Positions 6,732 to 13,025 of a DNA stretch of 13,025 bases are shown here, piece after piece. Position numbers and translations under genes: made by a program. Positions within the stretch are counted from its first letter, which is position 1. The number at the start of each line of letters is the position of its first letter. Location of the stretch: NCBI GenBank assembly GCA_009773075.1, contig WOUX01000058.1, positions 1 through 13,025 on the forward strand, given 5' to 3'. Source of the stretch: a bacterium. GTDB lineage: Bacteria > Desulfobacterota > UBA8473. The notes under the pieces are model-generated. The model was not told the origin of the DNA, did no database searches, and saw only the letters and a list, made by a program, of their open reading frames with translations.

Positions 6732-9143
6732 TTATATGTCCAAATTCCTGACATCCATGGCATGTTTATAGATGAATTCCCTTCTGGGTTCAACCTGGTC
6801 TCCCATCAGGACAGTAAATATGTCATCTGCCACAATAGCATCTTCCGTCTTCACCTGCAGTAAGGTCCTTGTTTCAGGGTTCATTGTGGTTTCCCAGAGC
6901 TGATCTGGGTTCATCTCGCCCAAACCCTTGTATCTCTGTATCTCGTGGCCTTTCTTTGCAACTGAGAGTATATATTGAAGTACTTCTTCTAAGTTCTTTG
7001 CCTCAAACCTGCTTCCATTGTCTTCAATGATGAGGGGTGGTTTGTTGGTAATTCCGAAGCTTTTGGACAACTTTCGAAGTTCTTCAAATTCCGGGGAATT
7101 CAAAAGGCTAAAGTCTATAATGGTTTCCTTAGGAGCTCCATTTTTCCAGGAGGTACAATTGGCTTTAAAACAATTATGTTCCATATCATCCGATAATTCA
7201 AATTCAATCCGCGGAGCCTCTGACTGTAATACACCGATTTGAGCCTTAATGTCTTCTATCATACTTGCCAGTTTCTTCTGGTCATTTAATGTCTCTTTAG
7301 TAAAGGCATGATCCTGAGCCAAGATATTAATAATACTTCCATCCTTACTTTTTTTCTCAACCTTTTCTAGAATCTTTTTGTATCTAATTACCTTTTTCAT
7401 TAAACCTGCCAATCGACTGCCTGAGATGGTGCCCTGTGTTTCAGTCGTGACCAGTTTTACATTCTCCACTCCAGACTCCAATAGGTAGTTTTCCATGGAG
7501 GCCTCGTCCTTTATGTACCTATTCTGTTTCCCTTTCTTAACCTTGAATAAAGGGGGTTGAGCTATATAAAGATACCCCTTTTCTATAAGATCGGGCATTT
7601 GGCGGTAAAAAAAGGTCAAAAGCAATGTTCGGATATGAGATCCGTCTACATCGGCGTCGGTCATGATGATGATGTTATGATAACGAAGTTTGTCCAGGTT
7701 AAAATCCTCTTTACCTATACCTGTCCCCAGGGCGGTAATAAGGGTTCTTATCTCTTGACTTTCCAACATCTTGTCGAATCGGGCCTTTTCCACATTCAGT
7801 ATCTTTCCCCTTAGGGGTAGAATTGCCTGGTTTCTTCTGTCCCTTCCCTGCTTTGCAGATCCTCCTGCAGATTCACCCTCAACCAAATACAACTCACTTC
7901 TGCCAGGATCCCTTTCTTGACAATCGGCTAATTTGCCTGGTAATGAACTGACCTCAAGGGCACTTTTTCTCCTGACCAGCTCTTTGGCTTTTTTGGCTGC
8001 CTCTCGAGCTCTGGCTGCATCGATGGCTTTTGACACGATTTTTCTGGCAATAGCAGGATTTTCTTCGAAATAAGTTCCTAACTTCTCGTTGAGAAAGCCC
8101 TCTACCACTCCTTTAATCTCACTGTTGCCCAGTTTTGTTTTGGTTTGGCCTTCAAACTGGGGAGACGGGAGTTTGATACTAATAACTGCAGTTAACCCCT
8201 CCCTGATATCCTCACCGCTCAGGCTCTCCTTGAGGTCCTTCATTAACTGGTTGTTGATGGCGTAAGAATTAACTGTACGGGTAATGGCCGATTTAAATCC
8301 ACTGAGATGGGTTCCCCCTTCATAAGTATTAATTGTATTTGCAAAGGAAAAGATGTTTTCAGTATAGCCCTGATTGTACTGAAGGGCAATCTCTATGGAG
8401 ACGTCCTCCTTCTCTCCTTCAAAATATAGGGGTTTAGGGTGTATTACGGTCTTATTCTTACTCAGGTGTTCAACAAAAGACACAACACCTCCTTTGTAAT
8501 GAAACTCGTGTTTTTTCTCTGACCGTTCATCCTCAATGGTAATAAGGATACCTTTGTTTAGAAAGGAGAGTTCTCGAAATCTTTGAGATAAGGTATCAAA
8601 ATTGAACTCAATGTCTTCAAATATCTGATTATCCGGCTTGAAGGTAATTTTTGTTCCCATTCGTTTGGTTTTTCCTATGACCTCTAGTTTTGTCTTGGGG
8701 GTACCCCTTTCATAAAGCTGGTGGTATACGTTGCCGCCGCGTCTGATTTCTAGCTCTAGATACTCGGAAAGGGCATTTACTACAGAGATTCCAACTCCGT
8801 GTAACCCTCCGGACACTTTATAGCTTTCATGATCAAATTTGCCCCCTGAATGTAGTGTGGTCATCACCACCTCTGCCGCCGGTTTCCCTTCCGTCTTATG
8901 CAAGTCCACAGGGATACCCCTGCCGTTATCTTCAACAGTAAAGCTGTTATCTATGTGTATAATAGTATCTATTCTGTTGCAATGTCCAGCCAGGGCCTCG
9001 TCAATGCTATTATCAATCACTTCATAGACCAGATGATGGAGACCCCTTATGCCTGTTGATCCAATATACATTGCAGGTCTCTTTTTAACTGCTTCAAGCC
9101 CTTGCAAGACCTTAATTTTATCGGCGTTATAAGCACTGCTCAT
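6732..9143 (-). CDS. gyrB: DNA gyrase subunit B
   Basis: ATPase subunit of gyrase. The 803-residue protein starts at ATG 9143 with GGAG 5 nt upstream. The GHKL ATPase domain shows YEVIDNSIDEA (catalytic E41), EDNGRGIPVD (71-80), SGGLHGVGISVVNALS (111-126) and the transducer QTKTKLGN (333-340, K337). The TOPRIM domain shows LYLVEGESAGGSAKQGRDR (E422), LPLRGKILNVEKA and MTDADVDGSHIRTLLLTFFYR (D496, D498, D500). A long insertion of about 165 residues (roughly 560-730) precedes the final RYKGLGEMNPDQLWETTMNPETR motif. This gives the roughly 800-residue length typical of proteobacterial GyrB rather than the roughly 640 of Bacillus. The end, KHAMDVRNLDI, is canonical. The gene is intact, co-directional with gyrA 130 nt downstream, and likely transcribed with it. 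Confidence 0.98.
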   Translation of the reverse strand: MSSAYNADKIKVLQGLEAVKKRPAMYIGSTGIRGLHHLVYEVIDNSIDEALAGHCNRIDTIIHIDNSFTVEDNGRGIPVDLHKTEGKPAAEVVMTTLHSGGKFDHESYKVSGGLHGVGISVVNALSEYLELEIRRGGNVYHQLYERGTPKTKLEVIGKTKRMGTKITFKPDNQIFEDIEFNFDTLSQRFRELSFLNKGILITIEDERSEKKHEFHYKGGVVSFVEHLSKNKTVIHPKPLYFEGEKEDVSIEIALQYNQGYTENIFSFANTINTYEGGTHLSGFKSAITRTVNSYAINNQLMKDLKESLSGEDIREGLTAVISIKLPSPQFEGQTKTKLGNSEIKGVVEGFLNEKLGTYFEENPAIARKIVSKAIDAARAREAAKKAKELVRRKSALEVSSLPGKLADCQERDPGRSELYLVEGESAGGSAKQGRDRRNQAILPLRGKILNVEKARFDKMLESQEIRTLITALGTGIGKEDFNLDKLRYHNIIIMTDADVDGSHIRTLLLTFFYRQMPDLIEKGYLYIAQPPLFKVKKGKQNRYIKDEASMENYLLESGVENVKLVTTETQGTISGSRLAGLMKKVIRYKKILEKVEKKSKDGSIINILAQDHAFTKETLNDQKKLASMIEDIKAQIGVLQSEAPRIEFELSDDMEHNCFKANCTSWKNGAPKETIIDFSLLNSPEFEELRKLSKSFGITNKPPLIIEDNGSRFEAKNLEEVLQYILSVAKKGHEIQRYKGLGEMNPDQLWETTMNPETRTLLQVKTEDAIVADDIFTVLMGDQVEPRREFIYKHAMDVRNLDI

Positions 9144-9175
9144 GTTTGCTCCAATGGAAATATTTTATTTTTGAG
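9136..9175 (-). repeat. gyrB start-region direct repeat, copy A (functional)
   Basis: Forty bases spanning the gyrB ATG, its ribosome-binding site and upstream leader. They match 9307-9346 at 34 of 40 positions in the same orientation, and both copies place ATGAGCAG after a GGAG site. Confidence 0.8.
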
Positions 9176-9273
9176 GATGACCTTAATTAGTTGGTGTTGA
9201 AAAATTCCCTTTTCCGCTCTTTGGTGCAGGTTTTTTGACCCACCTATGAATCGCTTCAGGCATTTTAAAAACG

Positions 9274-9294
9274 GTTCACGGTTTAACGGTGAAC
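9274..9294. repeat. 21-bp near-perfect palindrome
   Basis: GTTCACG-GTTTAAC-GGTGAAC is self-complementary at nine of ten base pairs around a central T. It sits between the two gyrB leader copies. It could be a regulator site, an mRNA hairpin or a degraded GGTTCACGG-type repeat; no U-tract follows on either strand. Confidence 0.5.
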
Positions 9295-9306
9295 GATTCA
9301 ATGATC

Positions 9307-9346
9307 CTGCTCATGTTCCCTCCAAAGGGAATATTTCATTTTTCAG
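9307..9346 (-). repeat. gyrB start-region direct repeat, copy B (decoy or relict start)
   Basis: On the minus strand it has a strong GGAGGG site 3 nt before an ATG at 9314. It then reads MSRIIESFTVKP and stops, so only the leader and first codons resemble gyrB. It lies 171 bp upstream of copy A and downstream of the candidate promoter, so it would be within the gyrB mRNA leader. It could be a short translated leader peptide or the remnant of a duplication. Confidence 0.7.
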
Positions 9347-9349
9347 TAC

Positions 9350-9377
9350 TTTATAGTCTACAACATAATGTAGTAAA
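9350..9377 (-). promoter_or_regulatory. Candidate promoter for gyrB
   Basis: Minus-strand hexamers TTTACT (9377-9372) and TATAAA (9355-9350) are separated by 16 nt in the most AT-rich part of the region, upstream of both gyrB leader copies. The -10 is good and the -35 weak. This is a sigma-70-like guess only. Confidence 0.3.
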
Positions 9378-9397
9378 AGTAAATTAAAATACTACAT
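9368..9397. repeat. Inverted repeat ATGTAGTA-N14-TACTACAT
   Basis: Perfect 8-bp arms (9368-9375, 9390-9397) with a 14-nt AT-only-plus-one-G spacer. They overlap the putative -35 element upstream of gyrB, a position suited to an operator. No regulator for it is encoded in the window. Confidence 0.4.
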
Positions 9398-9420
9398 ATG
9401 GTATAAAAACCTTAAATATG

Positions 9421-9452
9421 TAAAATAAAATCCGGAAAGCCCTAAGCGGATT
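9421..9452 (-). terminator. Candidate intrinsic terminator after parB
   Basis: On the minus strand AATCCG (9452-9447) pairs with CGGATT (9434-9429) across a 12-nt loop and is followed by the T-rich TTATTTTA. The stem is short (6 bp), so it would be weak. Its position 60 nt after the parB stop, before the gyrB promoter candidate, fits. Confidence 0.4.
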
Positions 9453-9511
9453 GTTGATCGTGGTTCGCGTCAGGAGACCGACACTAAAGTTAGAGTTTGG
9501 TAATTATGGAC

Positions 9512-10363
9512 TTACCGTCCCTTTAATGTTTCTATAATCCTATCCAGGTCATCCAGGGAATAAAACTCGATTTCTATCTTTCCCCTTCCCCCTTTTCTGG
9601 CAACTATCTTTACCTGGGTCCCAAATTGCTTTATAAGCTCATTTTTAATGGCATCTAAATGGATATCCTTGTCTCTTTCCAGTGGTTTGTTTTTTTTCTC
9701 CTTTTTTAATCCCCTGACCATCTTCTCTGTCTGCCTGACGGAAAGCCCCCTCTTTAAAACCTGTCTGTAAGCCTCTCTCTGTTTTACCGGGGTTTCCAGG
9801 CTTAAGAATGCCCTTGCATGTCCCATAGTGACAACATCTCTTGATAGACCATCCCTTATCTCCAGAGGAAGCTTTAATAAACGAAGGTAGTTGGTAATTG
9901 TGGATCTATCCTTCCCAACCCTTTTTGCAACCTCTTCTTGAGTCAAGGTGAATTCTTTCGTGAGTTGTTTGTATGCTTCCGCCTCTTCCAGGCAACTCAG
10001 ATCTTCCCTTTGGATATTCTCAATCAAAGAAAGTTCCAGGACTTCGGTATCGGAAGCCTTCTTTACAATTACAGGAACTTCTGTGATGCCAGCCCTCTTG
10101 GCAGCCCGCCACCTTCTCTCTCCTGCAATCAACTCATAACCATCCCCAACATCTCTGACGATTAAGGGCTGAATAATTCCCTTCTCTTTTATCGAGACAA
10201 CGAGTTCTTCTATCCCGGCCTCATCAAATCCTTTTCTTGGCTGAAATTTATTGGGTTTAATGTCTTCCACATTGCAGTAAACATAGTTGTCTTTGTCATC
10301 ATACTGGTTAATCTCTGGGATTAATGCGCCCAATCCCTTCCCTAGTACCTTTCTCTTAGTCAC
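9512..10363 (-). CDS. parB: Chromosome partitioning protein ParB (Spo0J-type CTPase)
   Basis: Centromere-binding protein that loads at parS, spreads as a CTP-dependent clamp and works with ParA in chromosome segregation. The 283-residue protein begins MTKRKVLGKGLGALIPE, the typical Spo0J N-terminus that stimulates ParA. The ParB/Srx CTP-binding domain has IVRDVGDGYELIAGERRWRAA (69-88, with GERRWR at 81-86) and ENIQRED (115-121). A helix-turn-helix follows at about 140-166 (LTQEEVAKRVGKDRSTITNYLRLLKLP), then a C-terminal dimerisation domain (about 235-283). The start is GTG at 10363 with AAGGA 7 nt upstream. The gene was once translationally coupled to parA but is now separated by an inserted element, so its translation must rely on its own ribosome-binding site. 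No parS sequence was found in the window. Confidence 0.96.
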   Translation of the reverse strand: MTKRKVLGKGLGALIPEINQYDDKDNYVYCNVEDIKPNKFQPRKGFDEAGIEELVVSIKEKGIIQPLIVRDVGDGYELIAGERRWRAAKRAGITEVPVIVKKASDTEVLELSLIENIQREDLSCLEEAEAYKQLTKEFTLTQEEVAKRVGKDRSTITNYLRLLKLPLEIRDGLSRDVVTMGHARAFLSLETPVKQREAYRQVLKRGLSVRQTEKMVRGLKKEKKNKPLERDKDIHLDAIKNELIKQFGTQVKIVARKGGRGKIEIEFYSLDDLDRIIETLKGR

Positions 10364-10384
10364 TGCCCTGTCCTTCCGTTATTC

Positions 10385-10391
10385 ATAATTT
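10385..10391. repeat. Target-site duplication, left copy (ATAATTT)
   Basis: Directly abuts the left terminal inverted repeat of the parA-parB insertion and is identical to 10538-10544. Confidence 0.8.
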
Positions 10392-10537
10392 GATGAACTC
10401 GTAAAAAGTCAAAATTGGGATGGCAAAGTAAAAAGCTCCAGATGCAAGGCGTGCAAATCCGAAGGCATACTTAGGGGTACGCCGCAATGACAAAGGATGC
10501 AGCGGAACGCCGCAGATGGACTTTTTACAAAGCCATC
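10392..10537. mobile_element. MITE-like insertion between parA and parB (146 bp)
   Basis: The ends are GATGAACTCGTAAAAAGTC (10392-10410) and, inverted, GATGGCTTTGTAAAAAGTC (10537-10519), identical at 15 of 19 positions. The 7-mer ATAATTT flanks both ends exactly (10385-10391 and 10538-10544), as expected for a target-site duplication. There is no open frame inside, so it is non-autonomous. The right end supplies the last codons and TAA stop of parA. Deleting the element plus one 7-mer restores a parA frame ending in TGA that overlaps the parB GTG by 4 nt. From memory, similar elements with TTTTTACGA-GCCATC ends are abundant in deltaproteobacterial genomes; the transposase that moves them is not in the window. 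Confidence 0.85.
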
Positions 10538-11286
10538 ATAATTTCTTCTGCCAATTGTAGATAGCTCCTCGCCCCTTTACAGTTTATGTCATAGATTAAA
10601 ATTGGTTTGCCAAAGCTTGGGCATTCAGCCAACTTTACATTTCTTGGTATCATAACGTTAAAGACCTTATCCTTGAAATGTGTCTTTACTTCTTCGACAA
10701 CCTGTTGACAGAGATTATTTCGGTTATCAAACATAGTCAGCAGTAATCCTTCGATTTCCAGCCTGGGATTTAAACGTTTTTTAACTAGCCGTACCGTCCT
10801 TAAAAGCCTGCTTAGGCCTTCCAGGGCATAGTATTCACACTGAACAGGCATTAGGATTGAGTCGGCCGCTGCAAGAGAATTAAGGGTTAGCAGCCCCAGG
10901 GATGGAGGGCAGTCAATGAGGATATAGTCGTACTTATTCTCTATTTTTTGAATGATTTTACAGAGCTTTAACTCCCTTGAAGGGAGGTTGACCAGTTCGA
11001 TCTCAGCTCCAGTAAGATCAATATTTGAGGGTAGTACGTCGAGGAAAGTCAATTCTGTCTTTTTTATGACATCCTCAACATCCTTCTCTTCCATAAGGGC
11101 ATGATAGATATTCTCTTTAATCTCATCTTTGTTGAGACCGACCCCGCTAGAGGCGTTTCCTTGGGGGTCTATATCGATTAAGAGAGTCTGCTTTTCAGCC
11201 ACAGCAAGAGAAGCAGCCAGGTTAACGGCTGTAGTGGTTTTGCCTACCCCGCCTTTTTGATTTGCTATACAGATAATTTTTCTCAA
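10525..11286 (-). CDS. parA: Chromosome partitioning ATPase ParA (Soj-type)
   Basis: Deviant-Walker ATPase that binds nucleoid DNA and moves ParB-parS complexes. The 253-residue protein has IANQKGGVGKTTTAVNLAAS with the deviant Walker A KGGVGKTT (11-18, including signature lysine K11), LIDIDPQGNASSG (Walker A', about 36-48) and DYILIDCPPSLG (Walker B, 120-131). There is no N-terminal DNA-binding domain, as in chromosomal Soj proteins. The start is TTG at 11286 with GGAG 7 nt upstream, inside the last codon of the caspase gene, so translation is likely coupled to it. ATG alternatives would remove the P-loop. The last three residues and the stop come from the terminal repeat of an inserted element; the inferred ancestral C-terminus was about three residues longer. 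The ATPase core is complete, so function is probably kept. Confidence 0.96.
   Translation of the reverse strand: MRKIICIANQKGGVGKTTTAVNLAASLAVAEKQTLLIDIDPQGNASSGVGLNKDEIKENIYHALMEEKDVEDVIKKTELTFLDVLPSNIDLTGAEIELVNLPSRELKLCKIIQKIENKYDYILIDCPPSLGLLTLNSLAAADSILMPVQCEYYALEGLSRLLRTVRLVKKRLNPRLEIEGLLLTMFDNRNNLCQQVVEEVKTHFKDKVFNVMIPRNVKLAECPSFGKPILIYDINCKGARSYLQLAEEIMMAL
10538..10544. repeat. Target-site duplication, right copy (ATAATTT)
   Basis: Directly abuts the right terminal inverted repeat. It lies within parA codons for E-I-M near the C-terminus, showing that the target was the parA 3' end. Confidence 0.8.
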
Positions 11287-11290
11287 TATT

Positions 11291-13025
11291 TTACTCCAGC
11301 ACAGCCACTGGGAAATTTACATAACCATCAGGTGTATTTGTAATTGGATGCTGTGCCCCGTTGGTTATCTTCGGCACTGTCTCCGAGACATAAGTGTCCA
11401 GCTCCTTCATTGAGACCCTGTTATCCTTGATTAAGTCAGCTTTTCCGTTTATCCCCTCAATTATGGCATAAGTAAATGCCCCATGTTTCCATTTATCGGA
11501 TTCCTGCGAAAGCTCCCTGCCACGGCTTGATGTGAATATCACTGCATTTGCCTCCTGAAGCTCCTTTACAAAACGGTCATTATCAACACCCCTTGTCTTC
11601 TTTCCAGCCACACCTTCTGAATGGCAGGTGTCTGCAAATATGAGTTTTTTAGACGGCAAATCCAGTATAGCCTTCAACTCCCTCCATGGTATAGCCTTTG
11701 ATTTCTTTATCGCACCGTCATTCATTATTACTGCATCAGCAGGCAAAAAATAGAAATCCCCCTTATCATCATTTATCCCATGCCCTGCTATAAACAAAAG
11801 GACAATATCATTTGCAGAAGCCTTGCTTAAGTAGCTCAGGTTATCAAGGATGCTGTCATAGGTCGGCTTTATTGAACTGCTGTCACTGATGATAAGGCTG
11901 TTTATTTCATGGAATAATCTTCCCTTCTGGCTTTTAAATGCCTCAATAATCCCTTCTGCATCTGCAACCGCATAAGAGAGCGGGGTTAGATTCTTATCCT
12001 GATATCTGTTTATGCCTATGGAGAGTATCCAGAGATTTGGGAGGATTGCTTCTGACAGGCGGGACGCCTGTCCTACCAGTGCAGAATATATGCGGATGGA
12101 TTTTCTCCCTTCTGAAAAGCCATTGAATGCAGTAACTTCGAGTAGATTCTCTCCAATATCCAGTGAAATAGGTATCTTTATATCAAGTGTCTTTTTGCCT
12201 TCGGGAATGTCAATTGCGCCTTCCTTGAGGGTGATCTTTACACCCCTTGTTTCTCCGGATGCAGCGACCCTTCCGTTTACATAGACCATTACCTTTTTTA
12301 TTGTCTGATTCCTGTCTTCAACATAAAGGGATAGGTCAGAGGTATTAGAGCCGATTTTCTTTCCATCCTCAGGGGATTTGATAACAATAAAGGGAGGCTC
12401 TATGTTCTGGATTGAAGCAGCTGTTGGTTTTTCTTTTTCAATACCAACTACATCTGTAATTGCCTTCTGTGAATCACCAAGCCTCAATGCCGCTTCAACA
12501 ATCTGAGGCTTATAGAATGCAGAGCGATACTGGTCTATGCCGTAGACATTGTTTCCGATGTGGACATTAAGATGCTTGTCTCCATTGGCAGAGGAGTTGT
12601 AATATCCTTCAGGGGTGATGACAATCCACTCGCCGTCGCTGAAGCTTATCATCTTCGCGATCTCTTTGCCTGTGCCTGAATCCCAGACGCGAACCGTCCC
12701 GTCCTGACTGCTGGACAGGACGTTCTTCCCGTTATTGGTAAATATTACTGACGTGACGTAATTTATATGCCCTTCGAGTTTTACCAACCTGCCGGAAGAA
12801 ATTTCCACTATTTCTCCCTGTTGCTGCCCTCTATCAGTCCGCTCTCCATAAGCGACGAAGCGATTCATGTCAGGGGAAAAGGCCTTTGGACCGAAACCGA
12901 TAAGATTGCTGTAGTCCCGGCGCTGGTTTCCGGTTGAAACCTCGATAAGTTGACGACTAGCAAGAAGATAATTCCCGTCAGGAGAAAGGACGGGTGATTG
13001 GGCGCCGCCAGTAACGGTAATGGTC
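11291..13025 (-). CDS. WD40-repeat caspase-like (C14 family) peptidase, 5' end outside window
   Basis: The frame is open to the window edge (578 residues visible). An ATG at 12868 is probably internal, because WD40-like motifs LSPDGNYLLA and FSPDMNRFVA lie upstream in the same frame. From that ATG: a WD40 blade (LEGHINYVTSVIFTNNGKNVLSSS...VRVWDSGTGKE, 31-69); the DGEWIVITPEGYYNSS linker (78-93), recalled as frequent in WD40-caspase fusions; an Ig-like domain (about 155-262); then a caspase fold (278-475) with ILSIGINRYQD, catalytic His in LLFIAGHGIND (H363), FYFLPADA, catalytic Cys in IFADTCHSEG (C415) and AVIFTSSRGRELSQES. The His-Cys dyad is intact, so it should be an active metacaspase/orthocaspase-like protease. 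The substrate is unknown; related proteins are implicated in stress or programmed cell death. No signal peptide can be judged without the N-terminus. It ends 4 nt before parA and is likely co-transcribed with it. Confidence 0.92.
   Translation of the reverse strand, partial: TITVTGGAQSPVLSPDGNYLLASRQLIEVSTGNQRRDYSNLIGFGPKAFSPDMNRFVAYGERTDRGQQQGEIVEISSGRLVKLEGHINYVTSVIFTNNGKNVLSSSQDGTVRVWDSGTGKEIAKMISFSDGEWIVITPEGYYNSSANGDKHLNVHIGNNVYGIDQYRSAFYKPQIVEAALRLGDSQKAITDVVGIEKEKPTAASIQNIEPPFIVIKSPEDGKKIGSNTSDLSLYVEDRNQTIKKVMVYVNGRVAASGETRGVKITLKEGAIDIPEGKKTLDIKIPISLDIGENLLEVTAFNGFSEGRKSIRIYSALVGQASRLSEAILPNLWILSIGINRYQDKNLTPLSYAVADAEGIIEAFKSQKGRLFHEINSLIISDSSSIKPTYDSILDNLSYLSKASANDIVLLFIAGHGINDDKGDFYFLPADAVIMNDGAIKKSKAIPWRELKAILDLPSKKLIFADTCHSEGVAGKKTRGVDNDRFVKELQEANAVIFTSSRGRELSQESDKWKHGAFTYAIIEGINGKADLIKDNRVSMKELDTYVSETVPKITNGAQHPITNTPDGYVNFPVAVLE
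11294..11297 (-). promoter_or_regulatory. parA ribosome-binding site inside the caspase 3' end
   Basis: GGAG overlaps the final Leu-Glu codons (CTG GAG TAA) of the caspase gene and lies 7 nt before the TTG of parA. The placement decides the non-ATG start and implies coupled translation. Confidence 0.65.
12054..12076. repeat. In-frame palindromic repeat within the caspase gene
   Basis: GACAGGCG-GGA-CGCCTGTC is a perfect 8-bp stem with a 3-nt loop, followed by CTAC. On the coding strand GTAGGACAGGCGTCCCGCCTGTC encodes VGQASRLS (residues 265-272 from the 12868 ATG), just between the Ig-like domain and the caspase domain. From memory this is an abundant intergenic palindrome in several environmental phyla. 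Here it has inserted without breaking the frame. Confidence 0.75.

Larger units (their letters stand above)
9144..9511. other. Non-coding region between parB and gyrB
   Basis: In the direction of transcription these 368 nt contain a candidate terminator for parB (9421-9452), an AT-rich stretch with an inverted repeat and promoter-like hexamers (9350-9397), a decayed copy of the gyrB start region (9307-9346), a palindrome (9274-9294) and finally the real gyrB ribosome-binding site. The only minus-strand open frames are tiny and unsupported. No parS-like TGTTTCACGTGAAACA site or DnaA-box cluster was seen. Confidence 0.6.

Noticed and set aside
9183..9263. Minus-strand 26-codon open frame MPEAIHRWVKKPAPKSGKG... 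in the parB-gyrB region
   Set aside because: It has no ribosome-binding site, no recognised motif, and lies in repeat-rich leader sequence, so there is no support for a gene.
9144..9511. Replication origin or parS centromere near parAB/gyrBA
   Set aside because: No cluster of TTATCCACA-like boxes and no TGTTTCACGTGAAACA-like palindrome was found here or elsewhere in the window.
10392..10537. Element between parA and parB as a small RNA or terminator
   Set aside because: The ends form an inverted repeat, but there is no U-tract after a stem, and the exact flanking duplication is better explained by insertion.

Overview
The window carries seven protein genes, all read from the minus strand, so transcription runs from the right end to the left. 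In transcription order they are: a WD40/caspase-like peptidase (open at the right edge), parA, parB, gyrB, gyrA, gpsA, and a very large 2-hydroxyacyl-CoA dehydratase activase-type protein (open at the left edge). The long proteobacterial-type GyrB, the strict-anaerobe activase, the moderate base composition and the several short-repeat families suggest an anaerobic bacterium of the Desulfobacterota/'deltaproteobacterial' or Nitrospirota kind. That placement is inference; no rRNA or other phylogenetic marker was compared.

Right part (10525-13025): the C-terminal part of a WD40-caspase protein ends only 4 nt before the TTG start of parA, and the parA ribosome-binding site lies in the last codons of the caspase gene. 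parA and parB (chromosome-type Soj/Spo0J) follow. They are separated by a 146-bp non-autonomous transposable-element-like insertion with imperfect terminal inverted repeats and a perfect 7-bp target-site duplication. Removing the element and one duplication copy restores a classical GTGA overlap of the parA stop and parB start. A second repeat, a GACAGGCG/CGCCTGTC palindrome, sits in frame inside the caspase coding sequence.

Middle (6482-9511): a 368-bp non-coding region with a probable terminator for parB, a candidate promoter, an inverted repeat and an imperfect duplication of the gyrB translation-start region precedes gyrB. gyrB is intact. gyrA follows after 130 bp of repeat-rich sequence. 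It is broken near its 5' end: about 41 codons are missing between the VIVGRA and KYHPHGD motifs, and the reading frame changes at the junction. The catalytic tyrosine and everything downstream are intact.

Left part (1-4262): gpsA encodes glycerol-3-phosphate dehydrogenase, with a C-terminal tail that reads into a short TTTGTGCC-type repeat. After it comes the giant activase-like gene: two ASKHA ATPase domains, a cysteine-rich linker and a DUF2229/COG3580-3581 region. One frameshift near 760-775 splits it, but the second reading frame continues with clear family motifs to the window edge.

Functionally, parAB (chromosome segregation) and gyrBA (supercoiling) form an origin-type housekeeping block, gpsA supplies phospholipid backbone, and the activase is typical anaerobe metabolism. 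The caspase upstream of parA is the unusual neighbour. The two broken housekeeping or large genes could be real lesions or assembly errors; the sequence alone cannot decide. No complete novel system is evident. The best-supported discoveries are the insertion between parA and parB and the in-frame palindrome in the caspase.
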